Positions 34,558 through 47,369 of a stretch of 64,000 nt of DNA are shown one piece after another. The stretch comes from Celoporthe dispersa (lineage: Eukaryota; Ascomycota; Sordariomycetes; Diaporthales; Cryphonectriaceae). Position 1 is the first letter of the stretch. Each line of letters opens with the position of its first letter. The stretch is from the NCBI GenBank assembly GCA_016584495.1, contig WAID01000001.1, forward strand, positions 930,001-994,000, given 5' to 3'. The notes under the pieces were generated by a model. The model worked only from the letters and a program-made list of their open reading frames with translations. It was not told where the DNA came from and made no database searches. Both the position numbers and the translations under genes were made by a program.

Positions 34558-34869
34558 AAGAAAAGGGGCGTAGGGTATGTACAGTGATACCCTTGAAATC
34601 TCCATTCCCAGGCCTGGATGTGTCTTTCCGTCGTATCTACTACTGTCTGCCTGTAATAATTTTGTACGGTAACATCAGACCACACACACAGCCTTTATTA
34701 TCTGTTGGGTATCTCGGCTGGTCCCGACCCAAGTACCATCCCGGGCGCAGATCATGGACCGCACTCTCGTGACGCAAGAGGGTCCCGACAACTCTACCGC
34801 CCCGCCCCTCCGCCCCTCCGCCCCCGCCCCCCGCGCCCCCCCTCCCCTCTCTCTCTCCGCCTCGCCTGC
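34558..34869. other. Short intergenic region between convergent genes
   Basis: Holds the 3' untranslated regions of the tRNA synthetase and the Maf-like gene. A C-rich tract (about 34799-34850) encodes a Gly/Arg-rich read-through on the minus strand that I regard as noncoding. Confidence 0.5.
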
Positions 34870-35879
34870 TCACTCGTCGTGTTCCTCGTCCGACCACTGG
34901 ACCTCCTCCTCCCCCCTGCTGGAAGATGACTTTCTCCGCCAGGGCCAGCGTCTTCCTGACGGGCAGGCCCACGACATTGTCCACGCACCCGTCCACCTTC
35001 TCGACCAGCACCAGGCCGCCGATCCCCTGCACAGCGTAGCCGCCGGCCTTGTCGGCGCCCTCCCGGGTCTTGACATATGTATCGATGACATCGTCCGGCA
35101 GGCCGTCGCCCTCCTGGGCAAAGTACACTTTGGTCTCCTCGGTGTGCGTGGCGATCTCGTAGCCCGGGTGGCTGGCGTCGGCCTTGGGCGCGACGCACAC
35201 GACGGCGGTCAGCACCTTGTGCACGCGCGTGTCGCGCAGGTGGCGGAGCATGCGGCCGTGCTCTGCCTCGCTGCGCGGCTTCTCAAGCACGCGGCCCTCG
35301 TTGCTCACGATGACGGTGTCGGCGGCGATGACGAGCTCCGGGTCGGGGGACGGGGATGACGAGGTCTGGGCCTGGGCTGTCTGCTCCTCGAGGGCGGCCT
35401 CGTATACGCTCATGGCCTTGCGGCGGGCGGTGGCGGAGACGTACTCGTAGGGGGTGTAGGCGTTCTTGTCAAGGTCCTCGGGGAGGGTGGAGGCCTTGAT
35501 CTCGAGGTTTCTGAGGCCGACCTGGTAGGAAGATGTGCAGTGTCAGCCATGGGTTAGAGCGACGGCGGACGGGATGGATACGCTGGCGGGAGAGGAGGAG
35601 GAGAGGGGTCGGGGAAGGGGGGGGTGCGGAACAGACCTGTGCCAGCAGAGCTTTCCTCCTCGGCGACGAAGAGGCCAGGATGACCCTCTTCCCCTTCAGA
35701 TGTGTGATGATGGGCAGCTCAAACGGCAGCGGGCCCTTGCGAACGGGGGCGCTCTGCCTGAGCCGGATGCCATGGTCGCGAGCGGCCTGGATGTAGTCTG
35801 GTGGGGGGTCGGAGGGAACGGACGTGTAGGCCATGGCGACTGAGGTGTTCCAGAGGCTGAGGCTGAAGAAGGAGGGCAT
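34870..35879 (-). CDS. Maf/ASMTL-type nucleoside triphosphate pyrophosphatase (one apparent frameshift)
   Basis: Maf proteins hydrolyse modified or non-canonical nucleotides to monophosphates. Motifs are RVILASSSPRRKALLAQ (nucleotide loop), VIAADTVIV with the catalytic-base aspartate, LEKPRSEAE, GGYAVQGIGGLVLVEKVDG and DNVVGLPV. Exon 1 is 35879-35637 and exon 2 begins at 35521; the joined frame reads through the conserved ALLAQ-VGLRNLEIKAST junction. A run of six C on the plus strand (34911-34916, G on the coding strand) has one base too many. With five, the protein ends in an acidic tail (EEVQWSDEEHDE) at 34870, about 297 residues. Read as printed it would run on to 34640 in Gly/Arg-rich nonsense. 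A downstream ATG at 35834 could be the true start. Family certain, start less so. Confidence 0.85.
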
Positions 35880-36289
35880 GGACGGTGGAGGAGAGGAGAG
35901 AAGGAGGAGGACGACGGCGGCGCGGCGAGTCGAGTCAGGAGGAAGAGCGAACTGATGTGCTGGATGACGTTCTAGGGGCGGCTCTCCCGGGCGGCGGTGG
36001 GCCCCCCAGCTGCGGCTCAGCAGGGGGTCAGCACAGGCGGTCAGGGGGGCTTCCCCTTCTGTAGCTCAGCACAGGGCAGCGCACCACTGGGGTCCCCGGA
36101 GGCAGCCTAAGCCTATACTACTATGGCACAGCACTGCAGTACCGCAGGACAAGACTTCTCGAGGGTTAGGGCTTAGACGCCTCGCCGCTGTCTCCTCCGT
36201 CCTGAAGACATAAAAAGTTCTGCTGGTCTCGACACCTGCCGTCCTTCCCTCTCCTTCACCCTCCTGCCCCATCTCCCTGTCCAGAAGGG
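35880..36289. promoter_or_regulatory. Divergent promoter region of Maf-like and APH-like genes
   Basis: About 410 bases between outward-facing starts, with no coding signal. Confidence 0.45.
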
Positions 36290-37581
36290 ATGCAGTCGCA
36301 GGCCGACATCGAGCAGGCCGCCGCAGATCTGCTCGCGAGGCAGAACCTGCGCCTGGTCTCATGCCGCAGCCTGCAGTCGCTCTGGGCGGGCTACGGCCAC
36401 ATCTGCCACATCCTCGCCGCCCCCACAGACAACGGCCCCGGTGTCGAGCTGCCCGAGGATGATAGGAAGAGAAAGAAGAAGGCACAGGGCTCACAGGTCT
36501 CGCTGGTCCTAAAGTACATCACGCCGCCTCCTGCCGGCCGCGGGTCCGCGCCGGACGAGGGCCACGCCCGCAAGCTGCTGTCCTACCAGGTGGAGCTCTC
36601 GTTCTACACCCACCTCGCGCCAGGCCTGCCCCCCGGACGTCGCGGTGGCAGCGTGTCGGGCGAGCCTCAGCTCGGGCCCGGACGCCGACCTCAGGACCGC
36701 CATGCTCCTCACGGACCTCCGCCCCGCGTTCCCTGTGGCGGGCGGGAAGCGGGCCGCCCTCGCTGAGGCGCAGGTGTACGGAGCCCTGCGGTGGCTGGCC
36801 GGGTTCCACGGCCACTGGTGGCCCCGCGTCGGTGCCCTCGACCGCGACGGGCTGGTGCGGCCGCCGCTGGAGCACCTGGCGCGACATGGCGATGCCGTAG
36901 TCCGAGATGCCGGTGCTGGTATTACGGCGGCGGCGTCGGCGGCGCCAGGAGGCGGGGGCCAGGCCGCCGCCAGGGTGTGGCTCAACGGCGGATACACGTA
37001 CCTCCAGACCAGGCGGGGCGAGTATGCTGACCTGTGCGGGGACGGGGGCACCGAGTGGTCGGAGGCCCTGTGCCGGCCCCCTGGGCGGGCGGGAGGAGTC
37101 GCTCGCGGAGCTCGTGGCACGGGTGTTGGCGCCCGGCACCGGGGACGGCGTGTCGCCGTACGAGACGCTGATCCACGGGGACGTCAAGTCAGAGAACCTC
37201 TTCACCAGCGACAAGGGAGACAAGGTTGCCTTCTTCGACTTCCAGTACGTCGGCCTGGGGCTCGGCGCCTGTGACCTCGCCAAGCTGTTCACCTGCTCCG
37301 TGCCGCGGTCGATGCTCGGCCCGGGCGGGGCGCGGCGGCAGCCCATGGGCGGGCGCGAGGAGGAGCTGCTGCGCTTCTACCTGGAGGGGCTGCGGCAGGC
37401 CTCGGGCAGGGAGTACGGGTGGGACGTGTTTGTGCGGCACTGGGAGGCGGCGCTGGTGGACTGGCTGAGGTTTCAGGCCAGCTGGGGGTTCTGGGGGAAC
37501 ACGGAGTGGCTGGAGGGAAGGGTCCGATCTATACTAGGTGACAGAGGCTGGTTAGACTGGCTGCTCGCGCAGACACGATAG
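36290..37581 (+). CDS. APH/choline-kinase-like small-molecule kinase (two apparent frameshifts)
   Basis: Protein-kinase-fold phosphotransferase of the APH / ecdysteroid-kinase-like group. An N-lobe with VSLVLKYITPP (likely ATP-contacting lysine) is followed by YQVELSFYTHLAP, MLLTDLRPAFP, LRWLAGFHGHWW, the catalytic loop LIHGDVKSENLF and the metal-binding FFDFQYVGLG. It ends with a helical C-lobe. Substrate unknown. Two frame changes, at CCCCCC 36629-36634 and CCCCC 37077-37081, are each repaired by one fewer C, giving about 429 residues, normal for the group. The Asp of HGD, the Asn four residues on and the DFQ aspartate are intact, so an active enzyme is likely. No intron. The start follows a short leader. 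Confidence 0.82.
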
Positions 37582-38144
37582 ACACAGGTAGAACCAAAAA
37601 GTCATATTTTTGAGTTTGCACCGGCTCGACAGCCACAGGCCGGACCCAGGACCGCCCTCAGCACATGGAGGCCGAGACGCTGGTGTGTTCGGCATTAGGC
37701 TTCAGTGCAGCTTAGCGTGCACACGAGACCATCCAGCAGCATGATACAGCACCTAAAAAGGAGGAACACGCTGTAGTCTCTCTCATCTTGTGGAAATCAT
37801 ACAAAAAATGATTGCGGCCTCTCTCGTCTGGAGCGCGCGCCCCACAGGCACGAGACCACCAGTAGCTCGCCTCATCCGGAAAAGTGCGGGGGCGGGCCCG
37901 GGACCTTGCAGTAAGCCTCTGTCACATGCTTGGGCGGAGGTCGTACCTACCCTCTCCAACGTACACCTGTTCGCGGTACATCATAGCTCGCGGCCTGAAG
38001 CAACCCCCCAAGCCACTCCCTCCACAGACACACTGCGCACGACACCGCGAGAACGACAGATTGTGCATGCCAGGAGGAGGATCCCATACAAAAAAAAAGA
38101 CAGAGAGAGATTCATCTCCTCCTCCACCCCAAGAGACCGTCGAC
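37582..38144. other. Intergenic region before the bHLH gene
   Basis: 3' region of the kinase-like gene and promoter and leader of the bHLH gene. No gene seen. Confidence 0.5.
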
Positions 38145-38975
38145 ATGTCAGAACCTGAACAGTCGCCTCCCCTCCGCGACGCCCGTACGGTCGACGCCCG
38201 GATGTCCGAAGTCCAGGCGCAGGACGAGAACAAGCCCAGGCTGACCGAGGCCCAGAAGCGCCAGAATCACATCAGCAGTGGTGCGTTGTTGTCCTATCCC
38301 ATCCCTTCTCTCTCTCTCTCTCTCTCTGTCTCAGAGAGAGAGAATCCCCTAACTAGAGGCTGAGGACAACACAACTCACCCGGGCCTACAGAACAAAAAC
38401 GCCGCCAGGCCATCCGCGACGGCTTCGACAAGCTGTCCAACATGGTCCCTGGCCTCGAGGGGCTGGGCCGCTCCGAGGGCCTCGTCCTGAACAGGACCGT
38501 CGAGTACATTCTGCAGCAGATCCAGGAGCGCAAGGACCTCATCGCCCAGATCGAGGCCAAGGGGATCGCCGTCGACGACGTGTATAAGCGGTGAGCTTTT
38601 CTTGCCGACCCCTCCCCCCCTCTCTTCTCTCTCTTTCGACGCGAGCAGCCCCGGGGGGGGGGGAAGCTCTCTTCTTTCTTCCTTGCTGTTTTCTAACACT
38701 TGCCAAATAGGGTTACGCGGATCGACCTAAGCCAGATCAACGTAGAAAACCTCGACCCCTCTGTAATACCCCCCTCACAGCCCTTCTTCGAATGCGAACG
38801 GCACGGGCGGGGGCGCGACCTGAGGCCCCTAGCCGCATGCCTTTACAGGCAAGAAAGGAGAGAAGGGGGGGGGGTGGTGCTCATCTCTCGCCCCTCTCCT
38901 TCAGCAAAGAAAAGACACATACCCTCGAGTCCTCAGCCGACTGCGGACTATCTCCCGGACACGTTCGACGTGTAG
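38145..38975 (+). CDS. bHLH transcription factor (Max/Ino4-like bHLH)
   Basis: Nuclear DNA-binding protein of about 199 residues. The basic region reads NHISSEQKRRQAIRDGF, with His, Glu and Arg at the E-box-contacting positions. Helix 1, a short loop (PGLEGLGRSEG) and helix 2 (VEYILQQIQERKDLIAQI) follow. Exons: 38145-38280, 38392-38590 and 38711-38975; phases agree and the first junction restores the conserved SS-EQKRR. The C-terminal tail is low in conservation and crosses a G run (38862-38872), so its middle may be wrong or contain an unrecognised intron. The last residues (ADYLPDTFDV) look genuine. Small size and bHLH type resemble Ino4-like heterodimer partners, but target genes cannot be read from sequence. 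Confidence 0.75.
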
Positions 38976-39952
38976 CAGGAGATCGGACCACCCAGCTATA
39001 TTTATATTCAGCATCGAGCCAGAACCACACCCCCCCCCCCGGGCTCCATTCAGATGTGCCGAGATGTCCGGCAAAAGACAGTCACTTTTTGCTTCATCGG
39101 CACCAGAGACCAAGACACTCAAGAGACAGATATGCGAATACAGGATGACCAGGAGATCGGTGAGAAGAGCAAAAGTATGGAAAAGCTCGCACGAGCCGTT
39201 CAGGCGAGCAGCCATTATCGCCTGTTGCGATATATATACATATATATATGTACTTGTCAAGACACACATACACACGCAAAATAAGAACTAAGAATCACAC
39301 AACCAGGTGCTTGCTAGCCTTGTGCCATGCGTCCCACACCATTGTTAGAATATATTCTTGCTATAGGAAGCCATGCCGTCTAGTGTGAGATGACACGGCG
39401 TCTTGAAATATCTCAAGTCTCGGCCGTTTACTCAAGCCGAGTCTCCATACGACCTTGTTCATTGCCGCTACCTGCTTGTGCAAGCTTTCCCTTCTTATAT
39501 TCACGACATCCTCTACGGATTGCATCGTCCTCAACGGACCGCTCCCTAACGTAAACCTCGTCTTCAGATGCTACGTTCGAAAGACGTGCCAGAACCATAG
39601 CAATGCAAGCATATAACCATCAAGGCGGCGTGGTTACCCATAAGGCCCTGGGGGGCAAGAGCGGATTCTAGTCGTTGCGATGCTTTCAGCACAAAGACTT
39701 GCTCAGGAACAGACACAGTGCTCCCGTCTGCTTCCTACAAGTCCATCTCCTCAACATGCAAAGACGCCGTTGGAGCTGGAGACGTACAGTCGGTCTCGAC
39801 AGGAGCAGCAAGTCGGCTAGTGACCCCAGACCTAAATTAGTCACGGGCCGTGAGTCCACATACAGTGGTCTGTATTCACCCCTGACCAACAAGGCGAAGC
39901 CAACTGTACACATCGGCACGATAGTAATGGCGGTCGACGGTTCAAGAAGCTC
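38976..39952. other. Intergenic region between convergent bHLH and GH47 genes
   Basis: Two 3' untranslated regions, a C run near 39031-39040 and an imperfect (TA)n tract (about 39230-39250). No gene recognised. Confidence 0.5.
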
Positions 39953-41799
<1,847 letters not shown>

Positions 41800-43948
41800 T
41801 GGCTCGTGTCGGAGGAGGACAGGGAGGAGGAATCATGTAAAAGAGATAGTGCCGCGTAAGGGAAGAAAGCGTGGTGAAGGTGAGCGAGCTCGAAGACGAG
41901 ACGTGACTAGTGACGAGGAGAAGAAAAGAAGGGGCGGTGGGAGTAGAGGGAAAGGAAGAGAGAAAGGGTAGAAACAGACAGGAGCTCAGCTAGACACGCG
42001 ACTTTGCGTTCCTCCTGGACAGATGCTTGTGCTTTTCGTATGAGGTGGAAATTCCACCGGGGGAAGGGGGCAGCACACCGCCAAGGGTGAGCTCAACGGC
42101 GCAAGCAAGGGGCTCACTCACACACCTTCAACATACTCACACTTTTTTAATTTTTTTTTTAATTTTTTTCTTTTTTGGGAGGCTGTCTGATGGTAGCTTC
42201 CAAAGTCTCCCTGCATGCCCAGCAGACAGCCCTTTGGCAGGAGCAATGGACCGCAGGGCAGCAGCTGGGGTTCATGTCCTATCACGAGAGCTCCGGTATG
42301 CCCTCGTAGAGACGAACAGGCTGATGGGCAGCTGGCCGTGCCTCTCCTTGCTCCACATTGGTTTCCAGGTCATAATTAATCAAGGGAAACAGGTCTTACA
42401 CAGCAGCAAAGCCCTGGCTGGGTCAAGAACCAGAGAGCTGGACAGTGCACTCACCACAAATGACATCATCTGAACTGGATTCATTACTCGACTCCTCCTC
42501 GTATCAGGGCCGCAGCGGCTGAGCACGAAATTGCAGGCTCCCAGGGCTGCCTGGCTGATTGGTCCTCCGTCGCACGGTAAACTTGTTGTAGGGGGTCTCA
42601 AGGTTCTGGCTGTTATACTTAAAATAAATAAGGTCGAGATCGTCCCGGGGGGGGGGGGGTGTCTTGACCAGGGATCGCCAGGAGACGGTATGTAATTTTA
42701 AAGGGTCACAGGTATAGATCAGACTTCGTGCTGCCATGGCCGTATTGCGTGCGTGTACATGCCCGTCTCTTCTCCTCGTGCCACTGATGCATAGCCACAT
42801 AGGGGAGGGGGGGTTCCGGGGGAGAGATCGTGTTCCTAGCAAGTTCCGGTAAGGTTCTAGAAGGAGGACAGCCGAACGGGGCGCCGGCGCCGACCGAGAC
42901 TTCAAGGATGGATCTTGGAAGACGTGCGTGTTGGCTGGCCTTGTGGGTCTCTGGCCATCCAAAAAAGAAAAAAAAAAAAAAAAAAGAGCCTGAGCCGGTA
43001 AAACAAAAGGGGAAAGCGGTCAAAACCCAGGGAAGACGCTTAGCGGAAGGCGGTGAACCAAAGTTTCCGACAGTACTAGCCAATGATGTGCGAGGGCCAG
43101 TCACTGGCCCAGGGCCCGTGCACGGCTCCTAGCCAGCCAGCATCTATAGATCGCTTCATGTTATGACCCATCCAATATGCAGGTCACAGGAAAGGGCCAC
43201 GTCAACAGCGGGGCCAGGAAACGGCAGAAAAGATCCAATGCAACATTGGAAGGATCTGATTACATAATCCAGGGCCAGGGTTATAAAGGATGCACGCTCC
43301 CCTCGCTCACCAAGTGAGCCAGGTGAGCCAGATGAGCCATAAGTCCTGAAGAGCTGGATATATAAGAACACACTCATTACCATTAGATAGATTCAGTACA
43401 TGAGGGGCACACTTCAGCAGTATGCATCCATGTGTGTCACTGGCCGCGTGCTACCATTACACTAGCTGGGATAATCATCTGTCTGCTACTGTGTCACTGG
43501 GAACTACTTATGGGCTGAATTTCGGTTCTCAAAGTGGAGAGGTACACAAACCTGCTGCTCGTAGATATTGCCCAGAGTTCAAGTCGAGCATCTGCCCACG
43601 GAGGATATCTCCGATGATGATCCTGAAGTCCAAAAGTCACAGTCACTTCCCCTTCTTCTCCCGCGGAAAACATGACGACCCTCCCTTGAAGGCTGGTGAG
43701 CGTGACAGGGATGGGGTCCAGGGTACTGAACGGATCACACTGGCGTGCGGCACACAAGGCAGCAGCGTGAGTTAATCTTTATACTTAGAGAACGTTTGCT
43801 CATCGAGCAATAGGTCCAAGACTTGCTGAAAGTACTCCTTCCCGGGTGGGCACCGGCCCAGCATCCAGCATCCGTAATGACCGAACACCTCCTTCCAATC
43901 ACAGACCTCACCGAGGAGAAGCCAGGCACAGCCAGCACCGACCCCAAC
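41800..43948. other. 2.1-kb intergenic region
   Basis: Contains the GH47 promoter and the promoter of the small gene at 43949. It has T, G and A runs (about 42146-42175, 42647-42659, 42961-42984). No gene recognised. Confidence 0.5.
42647..42659. repeat. Poly(G) run, 13 bases
   Basis: Long mononucleotide run of doubtful exact length. Confidence 0.8.
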
Positions 43949-44475
43949 ATGACGGATATTTACCTCCTCTGCTACGTGCCATCCCCTCTATTCCACGCCC
44001 ACTGGTCCGTCTTCGTGCCCAGCCAGGCGGATCCGGAACGCGGCACCGTCATCAATGTGCGAGGTGAGCCCCTCAACGGCTTCGTCCACGAGTTCGAGCG
44101 TGGCTACGCCCCCAGCGAGGACCCGGAGAAGTCGCCCCTTGTGATGAGGCTCGCCTCGGTCTGCACGAGCCTCGTGCGCCCCGAGGGGCCTGGCGAGGTC
44201 GGGAGAGATCAGACCCCGTACAACCAGCTGGAGCGGCTCGCGCTTTCGGTCGAGGCGCCCGGACCAAGCCTTGGGAAGGGGGCGAGTCGCGATGTAGGTC
44301 TCTGCTCTCCTGTTCGCCAACGATCCAAAGAGCTGACCTGCCTCTGCAGGGCCGTGTCAGAGTCGAGATTCGGGACTGTCAGTTCTGGACACGGCAGTTT
44401 GTGGCCAAGGCTGTAGAGCTCGGCATGGCTGACGTAGCGGCCCAAGGCGTGTTGGAGCAGGCACCACAGCATTAG
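43949..44475 (+). CDS. Small unrecognised fungal protein, about 156 residues
   Basis: I do not recognise a named domain, but the sequence looks real. It has good coding composition and a spliced second exon that continues the frame. It begins MTDIYLLCYVPSP with an aromatic beta-strand-like segment, HWSVFVPSQ, then GTVINVRGEPLNGFVHEFERGY. After the intron it continues with a helical end (FVAKAVELGMADVAAQGVLEQ). Exons: 43949-44293 and 44350-44475 (donor GTAGGT, 56-base intron). No signal peptide or membrane segment. The style resembles the small cytosolic proteins that fungi carry in expanded families of unknown role. An in-frame ATG at 43823 upstream is possible but adds unconvincing sequence. 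Confidence 0.6.
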
Positions 44476-46118
44476 GCAGCTATCATTCACCAAGGCTTGA
44501 CCACACTTCGTCCATGGAGATAAAAAAGATGATGGAACGAGACCGATAAGCTAACCGAGTACTTTGCTTCCAAAACCAGTTGCGGCACCAAGTTTCTCTT
44601 CAATTTCTTCCAGTGAGCCCGATGCAAGACTGGACTTGGGAGGTAATTATTCGTCCCAGAACACCCTGAGACCCTGCTTTCTACACAATCGGGCGGGAAG
44701 AGTAGTACTACATGGCTGATCTAGGTGGGCTTGAACGCGACCGCCGACTCTAAGCTGCCTAAGACCTCGATCTGCAAAATCTGAATTCCCGTCTGAGGAG
44801 GTTGAGAAGGGGCTGCCTCCAAAACTCCCATGGAGCATTTGCCCTTGTCCAATTCTTGTAGAAGCGACCGACTCGGACTGTCAGCTATAGGAAATGCGTC
44901 TTACTTGTCTTGAAGGTGCACTAGAGCGCTGCTTGTAGCTGAGGAGGTGCGGGCGGCTGCATTCCTGATGAATCAGCCTGGTCGGGCCTTACCTCGATGA
45001 GCAGAATGCGCAAGAGATGATTTGATCTTCTCCTCCCGTTTTGGAGGCGGAGTATCGTGACGGTAGAAGGGTCCACTGCGACACCGACAGGAAGACGATG
45101 CCGACGAGCATACAAATGTGTCTGCAATATTAACTGCAAGGAAGTGTTGCGGTTATATATCGCACCGATAGGTATACAAATCCGTCGAGGAGAAGTACTT
45201 GCCAGAGTCTCTAGTCTGACGAAAAGGAGCTCATTGGACCCTGGGCGAACAAAATCGCCTGTCCGCAGGTGTCAGCATAACCGTGATATAACGAGGGCTA
45301 TGCGTATATGTTGATACAATTGCCATTTTTTCTGAGGAATTTCTCTAGTACCTAGGGGCCTCGTCCTATGGTTTTGCATATCTTCTGAGCTAAAAGTGTG
45401 AAGCATGTATACCTCGGAGAGATTAGCAAACACATAAAATGGTAGACGCACCAAACGTCTGAGATCGTGGCAATTTTGGAGCCCAGAAATCTCAATAGCG
45501 CATGTAAACATCGACGCTATAGCGACCGGAACGTGAAAGAGTAAATGGTCTGCAGTAATGGAAATTGGGTCTCGGGTGAAAGGTCTTCAATAGGTATAAT
45601 AAAAGTAAAAATACATACGCCACTGATAAGGCAGGCTGGAGGCTGCGGAGCAGTCCCGGGCTCGAAGGGGTGGACGGAGTTGGACATGGGCGGGCAGTCA
45701 TGGCGGCGGTAATAAATGCTCCGTCAAGTAGGATCGGCATCCACTGATTGTAAATGCAGTCTACCTTTGCTACTTTGCTACTTGAGTCTATTTGAGAAGC
45801 GGGTTTCCAAAGTGGAGGTGCACCCCTATGCATGAGATGAAGAAAAAAAGATACCATGCAGGTCTACCGTGACCATCAGGACAATGCTAAACCTGAAGTG
45901 AACAAGCGCCCGATGCATCTGCAGGCTGGGGCAGCCTTGAAAATGTAATCACTAATGTATTATGTACATACACGTTGCTGCGCCATGTCCAACAAAGGTC
46001 TCGCATTGGGGTCCGTTGCACAGAGCCTGTGGAGCCCCATTTCGCTCGCTACTTGGGCATTTTGCGGTGCCTAGGGACCCAGAATTACGGACACCACGAA
46101 TAAAAGTATCCTCTTTAG
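44476..46118. other. 1.6-kb region without a recognised gene
   Basis: Marks the passage from the housekeeping part to the accessory part. Only short frames, none recognisable. The 5' end of the neighbouring hydrolase should lie here if it exists, but I could not find it. Confidence 0.5.
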
Positions 46119-46880
46119 CAAGCTCAACGTGGGTGATGTCAACGAGCCCGACTACGACCGTGAGCCCCCCACTGGCGGTTACCCACAAGGCGAGGCAGAC
46201 ACGCAAGTTGTGCTCGCTACTCTTCAGCCGTTAGTTGATGAGGGGAAGAAGGTCCTTCTTATCGCTCATTCTTCTGGTGGATGGGTTGCGGCAGAAGCAG
46301 CACGTCCGGAGCTGCAGGCAAAGTCTCGAGCTTCAAGGGGACTTGCTGGTGGTATCGTTGGCATTCTTTTCATGGGTGCTTTCGTTATCCCCGTCGGAGA
46401 ATCAGCCAACTCCTTTTTTCAGCCCAAGGATGGTCAACCCCCAGTAGCACCACCATTTATGACCTTTCACGCGAGTATTATAAGACACTGTGATTGCTGT
46501 GCTTTAGTGCTAATCGGTCTACAATGTATCAGAAACATGGTTTTGCTGGACTTGGCACTATAGTTGAGGCTGAAAAGTTTCTTTTCAATGATATCAACCC
46601 TGCTGAGGCACGCAAGTGGGCTGCAGGGCTTACTGGATCTCCTATCTTGACTACGAGACTTAGTAATAATGCCTATGCGAGCCTACCGTGCGCTTATTTG
46701 GTCTTGGACGGCGACTTGACACTACCCAAGGAGTATCAAGAGGGTATGGCAGCGCTGCAAGGTTCTAAAACCGGTGAATTCATTATATATCACTGTCCCT
46801 CGGGCCATTCTCCGCATTTGAGCTGGACCGCGGGTATTGTGGAGACCTCTCTAGACTTTGTCGAAAAGATTGAGGGTTGA
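46119..46880 (+). CDS. Alpha/beta-hydrolase, 5' end missing or unrecognised
   Basis: AB-hydrolase-fold protein with the nucleophile elbow AHSSGGW, the acid-loop VLDGDLTLP and the catalytic histidine in GHSPHLS, so the triad is present. Possible start of the recognised part is an acceptor at 46117-46118 (CTCTTTAG). No in-frame ATG precedes the conserved sequence, and I could not find the first strand of the fold, about 40-50 residues, upstream. The gene is either truncated or has a first exon I missed. An intron at 46471-46532 uses GC rather than GT at the donor (GCGAGT), with a good branch site (GCTAATC). Splicing it joins PPFMTFH to KHGFAGLG in phase. The ORF is intact after that. Function could be ester or lactone hydrolysis; substrate unknown. 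Confidence 0.6.
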
Positions 46881-47369
46881 AACCTTCTATGAGGCTCAAT
46901 CAAGGGAGTCGGGATCGACGAGTTTCGGGAGAAGGCCATGTTTCGTACTTTAGATCCTATTGAACACACAGTTTTTTGTCATTTTTCGACCTTAACATTG
47001 GGATGAGAGCGGATGGTAGAGTGTATGATGCTAATGGTTTCACAGAATGAAAGAGCTAGCAGAAAGAACAAAGACTGATCGCGGTGCCAAAAGCTTGGAT
47101 GTGTGGACGACAGACCAGAAGAAGCTATGGATTCGTCGAAGTACGAGAAGGCTGCTACCTATGAAACGTCTTCTTGAGTGGGAAAGTGTCTGTCCTTTTG
47201 AACTAAAACGCTGCAAGCCTTTGAACAATAAATTATAATATAGCTGGTATAGAGAGACGCTATTAATAATACTACAATTTATATATAAAGGAATATATGC
47301 ACATTTCTCTTGAAATCAAAAATGCGCACTAGTCATCACTTGTGTACCTCTTAACACTGGAATATGTGT
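46881..47369. other. AT-rich intergenic region
   Basis: Clearly AT-richer than the window as a whole, especially 47225-47300. Convergent 3' ends on both sides. No gene recognised. Confidence 0.5.

Noticed and set aside
33394..34605. Open frame of 403 codons opposite the threonyl-tRNA synthetase
   Set aside because: Antisense shadow; the synthetase motifs are unmistakable on the plus strand.
34640..34869. C-terminal extension of the Maf-like protein
   Set aside because: Gly/Arg-rich read-through after a run-length error; with one fewer base the protein ends in a sensible acidic tail at 34870.
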